This document shows positions 33,982-44,963 of a stretch of DNA of 64,000 bases, in pieces. The DNA is taken from positions 310,001 through 374,000 of the forward strand of contig MQVO02000019.1 in the NCBI GenBank assembly GCA_001986395.2. Reading direction: 5' to 3'. The translations under genes and the position numbers were made by a program. Under the pieces are notes generated by a model. It was not told the DNA's origin, searched no databases, and worked only from the letters and a program-made list of their open reading frames with translations. Numbering within the stretch: position 1 is the stretch's first letter; each line of letters starts with the position of its first letter. The DNA comes from Irpex lacteus. Taxonomy: Eukaryota; Basidiomycota; Agaricomycetes; Polyporales; Irpicaceae.

Positions 33982-35320
33982 TTAGGTGCGCACATCTTCA
34001 TAGAACTTCCCGAATGCCGACTGGATGGAGGCCAGGGGTGGACGTTTGCTGCTTGTTGCCGGTGGTTTTGTGGATGATTTTTGCCATTGACTGAACTGAG
34101 GGCTGAGACGCCGCTCCAACGCTGCAAAGGTTGGCAAGCAGGAGATACTTTGTAAGACTGCCAACACCTGGCACCGCGTCGAACTTGTCTAACCACTTGA
34201 ACGCTTTCTCGAACGTCATTGGAGCCAGCGATCCCCAGTTGGAATTTGAAACAATGGCCCAGATCAGCTCCTTGTTATCAAGCACACGTCCTTTGATGGG
34301 CCGCCGAGTGTACGCCCTTCGACTGCAGAACAAGGCGTCAGGTTGAGCACACGGACCATATTTGATCCTCATCCCGTCAATCCATTGATTGAAGTCCACA
34401 AGATCATTGAATATCATCCTCCCATCACTGTTATGGCCGTCAACAATTGGCTGTGTGTTGAATGTGATGAGGCGAGTGATAGCGAGTGAGAAGAGCCAGT
34501 GCTTCTGTCTGGCAACGTCAGGTAAAATGAGACTTGTAGCGGCGCGCCAGGATGGACCAAGATCACGGGGTGGCATGTAGAAATCGGGATTTGAAAGGAT
34601 AAGCCTTAGGTCTGGACAGGGGAGACAACTTGAGGACGGTCCTTGTCATGTGGCTCCTTTAAAGCCACGGCATCGTTGACGAATGATACCATGCATCTGA
34701 TTGCTTCACCTGGTGGTAACAGTGTAGGCTCTGGCGGTGTGAAGGACGCGTCAACCTGAGTACCGGTCGTGGATTCGAGGATTCTCGTGCGACTCTTCCG
34801 GCTCCGAGTCAGTGACTTGGATGTAAGCAGTTTGACCTGGTTTCGCGCGTGATCAAGCAGTTCCTTATACCGATTGGGTAACCCATGAAGCAAGGTAAAC
34901 ACTTCAGAGGACGGGCAAGCTAGAATGGACATTGCGAGCTGTCCTTCGAACACCGACATTGAGCCAAAGGTGTATAGGGCAGCCTTATTACGGTGTGATA
35001 CTCGAATGTCATCATTGAAGAGCCATGAGGGAACCTCCTTGTAGACCGCCCAAACCTCGTCCAAAAGGCACATGCCCCACCCCACACAGCTGACAAGGAT
35101 TTGACCTGGGTCGCAGCGCGCATCTGTTATGAAGATGAGGGGACACCAAACCAGTCTCGCAGGGCATCCAACGATGACTCCACGGTGAATTGACAAAGCT
35201 TATCGCCAACAAGACGGCGAGTGCAGTGAATTTGATACGTCTGCTCGGGGAGATCGGGAAAGTACTGGCGGGAGTTCAGGTCCACAGGATGCGATATGCG
35301 GGCTGAGCGAAGCAGTATAC
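33982..35320 (-). CDS. Unknown cargo protein
   Basis: Exon-like blocks include HCTRRLVGDKLCQFTVESSL, GQILVSCVGWGMCLLDEVWA, NRYKELLDHARNQVKLLTSK followed by a basic LTRSRKSRTR stretch, and, further downstream, FEKAFKWLDKFDAVPGVGSL with TKYLLLANL. The VPGVGSLTKYLL string recalls a helix-hairpin-helix turn, but that is weak evidence. A stop at about 34606 in one frame means either an intron or two genes. Start not determined. Confidence 0.4.
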
Positions 35321-35615
35321 TGTAGTATGGCGTTCCAAATGCACTTTTATTAGCGAAGCATAGGATTAGAGCTGTACATTGCTTTGCGAAATCGATATAT
35401 GGAAAGACTTACATATACATGTAACAAAGCTACAGCAATCCTCGGTATGCATATGGCAGGTCGTATAGTAGTATCAAAAATAAGTTCAAGCGTGCAACCA
35501 AACCAACGTGAGCGAGCAACATCCAGTATTCCAAGGCGGTAGAATGTGTGAGTGAGTCACGCGACGATTCGGTGAGTATTTGGTGAGGTGAGCATTGCGA
35601 TGCTGGTACACGGCG

Positions 35616-36321
35616 TCAGCGTCGGGAGCACGTCAGTAGAAATAGTACGTACCTTGTTGAGTATGAACTGTTTGTACTCGCACGCATGCGTCGGGCATCT
35701 GTCGTGGTCAATCTTGGTCCACTGCGTGAGTTGTTGTTGCCTTCGAGAATCCGTAGCGACACTGTTGCATGGATCGTCAGCGTTGAGCTAGTACGAAGGA
35801 TGATGGCACACCGGAAGACGTCTCGAATGAGGTCGTTGGATATTCGAAACGTCAATCGAATTGCAAGTCCAATGATGGGTGAATAGGTGGCTGCAGCGTA
35901 CGACGGTCAACAACATGAACTCTCGCGGACAATGACTGTGTAAGCACTCATCGAATATTGCCCTCTCCATCAACCAGCAACCGCCAAAACCCGGCATAAC
36001 TACGCACGTTCACTTAACGGTCACTTGAGGGGTTGTATGCGGCTGTGTACATGACGTGTAAGCGCAGAACGAGGGTGTAGACGAATAAACGAAGAAGGGA
36101 ACGATGTGACGGTCCCGCCAGTACCGGGTTGGCATGCTTAAGCGGCGAAGACGACGGTCGACAACGGTGGACGTTTCGTACAATGCTTTGATGTTTCGTG
36201 TGCGGCTGTATTGTAGGCCCAAGCCAAGGAGTGCTCGGGCTGACAAGGGTGAAATAATGAGCATGTACCGGTCAATGTCGTTGCGATGGGTGGCCCAGTG
36301 TGCTTCAGGGGAGTAAATCAC
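35616..36321 (-). CDS. Possible exons of an unknown gene
   Basis: Two minus-strand open segments look coding: HWATHRNDIDRYMLIISPLS (36010-36321) and FRISNDLIRDVFRCAIILRT (35616-35855). They could be upstream exons of the 33982-35320 gene or a separate gene. From 36322 to 38035 I can support no gene apart from a G-rich repeat. Confidence 0.25.
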
Positions 36322-36514
36322 AAGAACGGGGCCTCATTCAGGACAGTTCAGACGGCAAACGGGGTCAACGAAGGTGAAAGACAAGTCGATATCAGTAGCA
36401 AAGAGGTCTAAGAGTGTTACATACGGTACAGCGTGTCTCTACGGCAGTCTGTTAAGCTAGCCGGTCGTATGCCTCCCATGAGTCTCGTCGACGAGAGGCA
36501 GGTCGCCTCGGTGC

Positions 36515-36539
36515 GGGGTGCGGGGTGCGGGGTGCGGGG
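36515..36539 (+). repeat. G-quadruplex-like GGGGTGC repeat
   Basis: Four GGGG runs are separated by TGC (36515-36518, 36522-36525, 36529-36532, 36536-36539). This matches the G4 consensus exactly. Confidence 0.7.
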
Positions 36540-38034
36540 TGTGAGACACTTGAAGCGAGGGGACGGTCAGGGTACGTTTGTGGGTGAGAGAGTGGGGGAT
36601 AGGTGAGATGAGAGAGTATGGTTAGCAGCGTGCAACGTGCGTTCTGGGGTGCATGACGTCTACGAGGAGGCGAGGGCATTGCGGTGACCCTGCAGACAAT
36701 AGATAAGCGGAATTCGCACTGAAATGACGAGTTACGCACCTGATAAAGTAAAGCTCCTCTGCCCGCAGACTCCCTTGTACCCGTTATGCGACTTCCAAAC
36801 TCCCGTGCGTTGTTCATGGGAAGAGTGCGAACGCCGTCGCGAGCAGCTGAAATTTCAGTTCCAGATGTGAGACATGATGAGCAACAGTTCACTGACTGTT
36901 TATTTATCAATCCCGTACCTTGATCTATGATTATCACTTCAACTGATCCGCCTGACTGTCTGATCCGAGTGCGAAAGTCTCACCGTCACGAGGGTTTGTT
37001 TAACTCTTTGGCCGTATTTGCACGGACGCGTCGTGGTGGTATAAATGGGCGCTTGTTCCCGGTGAGTCGTCCCACACTTCTCGTCTTCTGACCTCGTGAC
37101 ACCGTACGTGCACCAGCGAACCCCGTCTGCGAGTGGACTTGGCGTCGCTGGTGTGCAGGTGTCGGCCACACGTACCGTGTGGTTACTTCCCATGACCTTG
37201 TCCGTGTGACAGGCTGGACCATGACATGTACCTAAAAAGCCACGCTCTACGAGCGTGGACTTCTGACAGGGCGCTAACGAATTACTCACCACCCAAACAC
37301 CGAGAGCACCCACGCAGCTTCTTCCTTCTACTCCCACCTCGGTCGGTCACCGACCGTTTGGTTCACCTAAGCAAGTACACAACAGCTACGACGACTCCTA
37401 TGGAACACTGAACCATTCATATGGTAAGTCCTTGCCACACGTGTCAAAAACAATAGCACTCACCGTTACTGTATCAGACGATACACCCATGACGGATGCA
37501 TGGAGTTTGAGATAGAGGGCGATGCAAGGAGTGCGAGTGGGTGGACGGTCTGCACGGCCAATGGTAGCTCGACGACAAGCTTATGCAGGTGAGTACGTTC
37601 GTCTTAATGTACCCACAAGTATCCTCAACTTACCAGCCCTAGCGTACTGGCATCTCTCGCACCGTCGTCTTCTCGCACACCCATCTCCACGCTCTTACCA
37701 AACCCTCAAGAACCCCCTGTTCCTTCAGACCCAGTCGATCCCACACGTCGTATACAACCTACCAGCCATTCCTCGTACTTCCAAGACCAGCCGGCGACCT
37801 TTTGGTATGCGACCTTCGACGGTCGCCATCGGAATTTTCGATACATTCAACATACTACGAATTCAAGCCGCTAATTTACATCGCCTATGTGCATACGATC
37901 ACCCTCCAAAACGGTTTCGCAAGATCCTACGCCATTCGCCCGGAATTCAACATTTGGTGGCGTGTGGGGATGTGGTGGGACCTGGTATCTTGGGAACGCA
38001 CGGAGGGAGCCTGGAAGCGTGTGTGCTAGGATGT

Positions 38035-40290
38035 TATACAAGGTATGTACGTCCGTTCTCGCCACTCCATACGAAGCTAAACGACATCGCTGTCGTCCTA
38101 CACCCTACCCCCTCCTTCTCCCTCCCTCAACACAACATCCCCCATTTCAACACAACCGACCGCTCATTCGCCGTACGAACTCAACTAAACGTATCAACAG
38201 TCATCAAGTATTCATTACGAAGTGTCAAACTCTGTACACGACACGAATTAACAATCGGGTCTCTCGCACGGTCTCAAAGGGGTTTTGGGAAACATCGTCA
38301 TGCAGCGTGTACGGGTAGCGGAAACGGACATACAAGGTATGTATAACAGCATTCTAAGACCGTTCGGCGAGACGTTGACTCCGTTCGTCAGCAATTCTAT
38401 ATCTCGTGCTGAGCAGGAGGAGGGGAAGATCCATGGTCGGAAGGGGCGGCGTTGGGGCGGGTAGGGACGTCTGTGCATATTTAATAAGGTGTGTATATAC
38501 AATTTTGACTCCTCGTACGAAGCAATACGCCGTAGGCGTCGTTGCACGCCGGTCCCCCACCGCCTCCCCACCTGCACAAAATCACGGATACTGGTTGACC
38601 AGCGGTTCGTTCTTCGAACGAATTACATGGTGAGTATTAGTACGTATCAGGCGTGTGTTTGCGAGCTACGCACCGCGGTTACGAGTAGAATAACAGATTC
38701 ACCTTTCGGCACCGGTCCTTGTGGTTCTGCTGAAAAAGGGGCGGAGCGCAGCACGGATGGGTTTGAATGAACGTAGTAGGTGATTACATTAACGTCCTGG
38801 AGTCGTTTCATCAGATCCTAACTCGTTCTCTCGCAGCTTGCCATTTTGTGTTGGGCCGGCTGCGCGAGAAGGCCGTCTATCTCTGGGAAATGGCAGGGGA
38901 ACGAAGAGGTGCGTGCATGTACGAGCTGTGCTATGTGGGTACTTACATTTATAGGGTCCCGCACGCCGTGAGACGGCCTGGTCATCGCTGGGAAGCTGAC
39001 CTTCTCCTCCTCCCCTCCAGCACAAACTCGCTGATACAGCCACCACGGACCGTTCGCACCACCTGCGAATTGCACCAAACGGATCAGCAAGCATCCAGCA
39101 TACAATTCCAGGCGTCCTACCTCGACTATAACCAAGTTCCAAGTTCGCCCTTTCGGCGGTGGCTGCATAGGATTTCCGAAACTCCTCGTCCTACGATGGA
39201 TCAGAGCGTGGAAATTAGGTCTACAAGGTGTGTATATTAATGCCTGTGTATTGTTTCACGAGAGGCCCACTCGTTGACCCGTAGTCCGAGTTTTTGTCCC
39301 CGGCCGGCCGGTAGAGGGGCAGCAGCTCTCTTCGCAATGGGCAGTGATATCATTAGTACCGATGCGGGTGCCGATGCAGTAAGGTGAGTACTTACTTAAT
39401 GGACGTTTCGTATGATGCCAGACGACGCCACCGTTGCTTTATCGCCCATCCCCTTCTCCTCCCCTCCGACACAAAATCGCGGATTCCAACGCAACCAAGC
39501 ATCCGCGTGGAAAAGTAGCTATACAGGACGAATGAGCAACTATCAGGCATACGTTTACATGCGACGCACCTCGACTACGACGAAAATCGAAAATCGTCAC
39601 TTCGCGCCGCCTTCATAGGAATTTCACAAAATGTCGTCGTAGGGCGGATACAAGCGGTGGCAGCGGGCCTATAATGCGTGTGTATTAACCTCCTGTATTA
39701 GTTCTGCGAGATGCTGACTCGTTCGTCCATAGCACGACATTTTGTTCTGGGCCGGCTGGAGGAGGGGGATAAGTATCTTCGCAATGGACAGAAAGAGGAT
39801 TAACGCGAGTGCTGGTGCAGATAATATAAGGTAAGTACATACTTTATTAGCCCTTTGCACGAGGCGAGGCGACGGCGTCGTCGTCCTATGCACCTCCCCC
39901 TCCTCCTCCCCTCCAACACAGGATCACAGATTCCGGGACGACGAAGTATCCGCATATAAAATTGAGCACACAAGACGAACAAGCGGCCACCAAGTACCCA
40001 TTTACGGGCCACACACCTCGGTTACGACGAAAATCGCCAAGCGTCTCTTCGGCAGTGGCCACATAGGAGTTTCGAAAAATGTCGTTGTAGGGCATATCTG
40101 AGCGGTTTAGTTGTTTCTATATGGTGCGTATATTAACTCAATGTAGTACGTTTGCGAGATGTTAACTTGCTGGCCCGCAGTCTGACATTTTGTCCTGTGC
40201 CGGCTGAAGGAGGGGACTGGCTATCTTCGCAACGCGCGGGGAGAGCGTGAGCCCGAATATGGCTGCAGATACTACAAGGTAAGTACGTAC
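38035..40290. repeat. Tandem array 2 of about 446-bp units with splice-like signals
   Basis: Five units in the same orientation as array 1. The string AAGGTAAGTACxTAC recurs near 38040, 38485, 38925, 39380, 39828 and 40278, and a second landmark (GCGAGATGxTxACTCGTTCG, ending in a CAG/TAG acceptor-like site) near 38334, 38780, 39227, 39672 and 40130. Each unit includes the pyrimidine tract CCCTCCTCCTCCCCTCC. Period is 440-458 bp. No conserved open frame runs through the array. Confidence 0.75.
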
Positions 40291-40399
40291 ATTGTAGTTG
40301 TCATAGCTATGTATAAGTAGTACATGCTGTTCATAATTTTACCTACAATGAGTCCAATGAATATCGTCTGGCGGATTGTATTGTATGACCGGGATTATA

Positions 40400-41815
40400 T
40401 TGTATCAGAAGACAGCCTATGGCCATATTGAGCGTGAGATTGTACAGCCTCATGGCAAGATTGATAACATGCGGGACAGGCAGGCTATGGGTTGTTGTTG
40501 TACACTCACCACTCTTAGCAGTTGTAGCTGGTGCATCGCTCATGGAGGCTCCAAGTCTTGTATTCAAATGTGATCCTGGGCTGCTGCCACGTCGGTGGGA
40601 GCAGAATGAGTTCTTAGGGATTGGATCTTGGCCACAGCTCATTGCAAATAAACATACACTGACAGGAGAACTTCGTTTGACCAGATCGGGCACACAAGAA
40701 GTCAAAGCCAATATGAAGGCAGAGATGTTGAGTACAGAGTACAGAGGTATCTGGGTGAGTAGTTACATGTACATGATACCAGGTATTTCAAACAATAACT
40801 GTACTCTGCGTGTAGGAAACCAAGTTGCCCAAATGGTGTGACTGGTGCTTGCATGATACACTCCCTTTTGAAGAGGCCATCGAGTTATTCGTGAACACTG
40901 TATACCTCCGTCACGCGATGGCCACAGATCTCACAGACGTACAGATCGACGACATCGCCGTGCGAGAACTCCGATCTGAAAATGACCGGAGGTGGAAAAC
41001 ACGTAAAGTGAGTAGTCCTATGTCATAAGCAATAAAGCATACGATCTGCTAAATGTCTCATTGGCAGAACGTTCCACCCAAGCTTTGTCTCTTCCAGAAC
41101 CGATGTGTTCAGATATATGACGCATGTCGCGGCGACGATGCTGAAGAGAACGATGACGATGACGGCGAGTTCTATGATGAACCAGATGATTCGCATGTCA
41201 CGCAAGCGAAGCGCAGTATGTACTGCATACTCACTCAATCAAGAGTTATGTGAAATAATCATCTATACTTTCAGAGGGTATACGCCGAACAAAGCGTCCT
41301 AACAAATGGGCTAAATTACAGAACACGCATGCGAGTTTGGAGGACATGTGCAAGCAGTGGAACACAACCGTGCTGAACTTTTTCTTTGCCCCACCATCAA
41401 GTGAGCTGACACAAGAGGGGCATGAAGAAGAGATGCTTTCCACCGGAGTTGATGTACGAAGTTCTCTTTTGTCATTTGGATCATGCTAGTGACTTAGCAC
41501 TCATACTTGCAGCCTCTGATCCCTCTCCGCGATGCATGCAAAACGGTGGTAAGCGAGATGCGACATCAGCGAAATGACATCTGTCTTTGGTGTCTTGAGG
41601 AAGAAATCAGAAGACGCGCAAGACACAGAATACGCGCAAGACAAAGTGTCTTCCAAAACACATGTCACGTCTTGGGAGAAGACGCGCAAGACACGCAAGA
41701 CACAAAACATCACTTTCGATGCTGTAGAAAGACACTTACTAATACAACTTTGTACGTATTTTATCTGTCTTTTGTAGGTCTTAGCGTAGACTTTGTGCAT
41801 GTTTAATACAAGTTT
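40400..41815 (+). CDS. Unknown acidic cargo protein
   Basis: Consecutive exons give RRWEQNEFLGIGSWPQLIAN, PKWCDWCLHDTLPFEEAIEL, NVPPKLCLFQNRCVQIYDAC followed by an acidic run (GDDAEENDDDDGEFYDEPDD), and KRPNKWAKLQNTHASLEDMC ending in NFFFAPPSSELTQEGHEEEM. A CxxC pair (WCDWC) suggests possible metal binding. Frames join over short introns. It precedes the divergent DUF6532-like/Plavaka pair. No function assigned; start and last exon uncertain. Confidence 0.45.
41595..41710. repeat. CAAGAC-rich cluster, left of the Plavaka unit
   Basis: CGCAAGACAC or CGCAAGACAAA-like words occur at least five times in about 115 bp. A similar cluster lies at 48820-48925, beyond the Plavaka gene. Confidence 0.45.
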
Positions 41816-42039
41816 AATATATTTCAGTAATGGTCTACTACGGGAGGTACAGCTAAACTAGTAACAAAACACCGTTCAAATCATACGTTAGTAGGTGTTC
41901 AGAAGGGGAAAAACGCATCAAGATAGAGACTCACCATACTCAAGGGCCAGTGATGGGATCAGAGTGAACATGATAGTCCCACCCGGCGTCGTCTAAGTCG
42001 TCGTCCTCGGCCGGTGAGAGGTCAATGGTCGAAACACGC

Positions 42040-44725
42040 TCATTTTTTTTCGCGCGGATGTCGTTTTGTGTTCCACTCGGCTCTCAATTCCAGGGCGGCC
42101 ATGAAGATTGATACCCACTGTGCGTCATCGAGTGCTTCGACATACTTCTGTAAGATCTTCTGACGCTTATCCTTGACATTAGCACCATCGTAGTCGACGA
42201 TATACTGGTCGTCGCGCCACTTCTCAACCGAAAACCACTTCTCCATCCCCGAAGGGATATTCTTCTCGCCTTGGCACCAGAACGCGAGTCCTCGCTCAGC
42301 CTGAATAGAAAGGTATGATGTCTGTCGGTCGAATATATATTTGCTAGACACACTGTTACTTACAGCCATAATCGAGAGCATTAAGGCCCCTACTTGTGGG
42401 GGCTTGCAATAGTCGTCGATGTCATCGACGTTGATCTTGCAAGCATCGAGGTGGGCGCCGAGCACATAGAGAATAACTGGGAACTTGAAGAAACCCTGAG
42501 ACAGGGAATAATGGTCAGAGATCTTTTCTTGTAAGGCACCCCGTAACTTAATAGTTACCCTTTTGTTGTTTTTGTCAACCCATTCCTTCCACCAGAACGG
42601 GCGCATCAGGTCGTTAGCGTTGCCAAGCAGGAGCCTCATTTCCGCGCTGATTCTGTTCTTCATCTCATCTTTGTAACGAGTGTCCGTGTCCGTGATACCT
42701 CGATCGAGAAGTTCACGGCGAATTTCGTCTCGAAGAAGCCCCACGTAATAGTCGGCCGCAGCTTCCCCACTCGCGCCAAGCTCATTACGCCATTCGCGCA
42801 ACCTGATCAGAATCTCATGAACAGTCGCATCAGTCCGTTGAGTGTCTACGAGCACCAAAACAAAAGCTGCACTGACTACTTCGTATGGAGGCTCCTTCTC
42901 GCGGAGCTGAACTCGAATTCCGGAGTCATCTTCAACACCATCCACTGCGGCCTGAGCAAGTTCGGGGGTCGGGTTGTTGAACGGCAACAGTCTGGCGGTG
43001 AGTAACTTCGCATTTATACTGACAGTACCGAATTTCTTGAACATCGGGCGTATGGCAGGTTCAAGGTCCTCGAGTTCATAACGTCGACGCCGACCTTTCT
43101 GACCAGTGGCCTTACCGGAGTTCTTAGGTCCAGATCCGAGGCGCGGAGTTTGAGACCTCGACCCTGACTGTAGGTCGCGGTTCGCTGTGTTCAAGTTCAC
43201 GCGCGTGGGCATACGTATCGCCATACTCGTTCTGAGCAAGCTAGCGTTATCGCCCGAATGCTAGTATTCAAGGTTCAATACGTCAGTGGCGAGGTTCTCT
43301 TTCCACCATATATAACCACAGACACTTACCGATGATGTGGCAGGCTCAGCAGGCACACTATCACGCTGTCCAGTCTCAGAGATTGCAGGTGCCATATTGC
43401 GCGTTCGATTGATTCCCGCAACTGGTGTTGACGTCGGCACTGACAGTGTCCTAGGCTGTGTCATGGGCGTGACAGCCTGGGGTTGTTCAAGTTCTAGACG
43501 AGTGGAGTGAACCCGAACATGTGAGTGCCAGCGCAGTGAAGGTAATGAAGAACTAGCCGCTGATAGATCTGCTGCAGGTGCTTGCGTTTGAACAGTTATT
43601 TCATCTTCGTCGTCGGCAAATCCACCGTAATTGATCGACAGCCCTGTAGGGGCATTGACGTCAGGTTCGTCGACCGAAGGAGGTACGTTTCTGGTAGTTT
43701 GAGTGAGACGCTGCCCAGGGGTAGTCGAGCGACTGGCTGGCAATGGGGTTTTCGCCCGTCTGCTTCGAGTGTCCGCTACATGGCCCGGGGTGTCCCATGT
43801 GTCATTCAGACCCGAGTAAGGGGGATTTGGACCAACTCTGTCGCCACCAACCCCCCGAATCTTCTTCGAAGGTATGCTGCAGAAGGCGGTGTAACACACG
43901 AGGCATGAGTGCATACAAGCGATGAACCAGATATGGAAGTGGCACGTACACTTCTCGTGGATCGGTCCCAGTCTTCCGTTTTCCCACAGCTGCTCGAGCA
44001 TTGATCACATCTTGTCTTCCTCGTTTTGCAGGTTTCTTTCCACGCAGTTGAGGCGAAGGATCAACGTCCCAGGGCACCATCTCCTCCTCGCTCTCTAGGT
44101 CCTTTTCGCTTGCGACATACTCACTTTGACTGCCCTCCGACTCTTCGACGCCCTCAACCTCGATCCCTCCCTCATCACCATCTGCACGGTGCGCTGTCTC
44201 AGTCCCCGGGACTACATACAACCAGTGAGAATATGACACAGAGATATGTACTGCAGACATTCACTGACCTTGGTTATTTCCACTCAGACTGGCAGACAGT
44301 TCGTTACCGAGCTCCATGCCGGCCTCATGTTCTGTGCTTGGTGCTGCCACTGGTCGTTTACGAGCCGCCCGACGCTGAGGTACTTGAGGCTGAGGAGGTG
44401 CACTACTAACAGTATCATACTGTAAGTCTTCCACGGTGAGTGCGTCCTCGATTGCGGCGACGCGAGCGATTGCGGCGACCTGTTGAGCCTGACTGGCACT
44501 TCTCTCTAATTCCTGTTGAGCACGCTCTGCTCGAACGGCTTGAGAAGATCGTCGAGCAGCTGGTGCAGCAATAGCCCCTGGGTGGGCTGTGCGATTCCCT
44601 GCGCGCGTGGTCAACGGAGGTGGAAGTGGGGGTTTAGGAGGGGCCCTGGGTCTCTGGGTGGGCGCGCCTTCACGGTCTTCGCGCATGGTGGTATGTTGAG
44701 CAGGACCATCTATATCACGTCCCAT
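42040..44725 (-). CDS. DUF6532-like protein, divergent partner of the transposase
   Basis: A long multi-exon gene of about 850 residues starts MGRDIDGPAQHTTMREDREG. The N-terminal half is basic, Ala/Pro-rich and coiled-coil-like (RAERAQQELERSASQAQQVA), then acidic (SEYVASEKDLESEEEMVPWD). The C-terminal 400 residues form one almost uninterrupted frame with MRPFWWKEWVDKNNKRVTIK, GALQEKISDHYSLSQGFFKF and KPPQVGALMLSIMAVSNSV, ending NTKRHPREKK. Overall layout resembles basidiomycete DUF6532 proteins of unknown function, but the family call is weak. It shares a 238-bp divergent promoter region with the transposase. Confidence 0.5.
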
Positions 44726-44963
44726 AGTGAGCTAACTTGAAGTGCAGTAGGTGTTAGGAAGGAGGTTGAAGGAGGTAACGCGCGAGTGAGATGGAGGATG
44801 GCGTGGTGCAAAATTCCGACAGCTTCCGCGACTTTCTTATTCGTCGCGGCATCCTCCACCCCCTCCATGTGCTAACATACCTTGCAAGTCCTGTACTTAC
44901 TATCTCTCTTCATTTGCCCGTCTTTATCAACGTTCGCAACCTGAAATTCACATCCAGATCACA

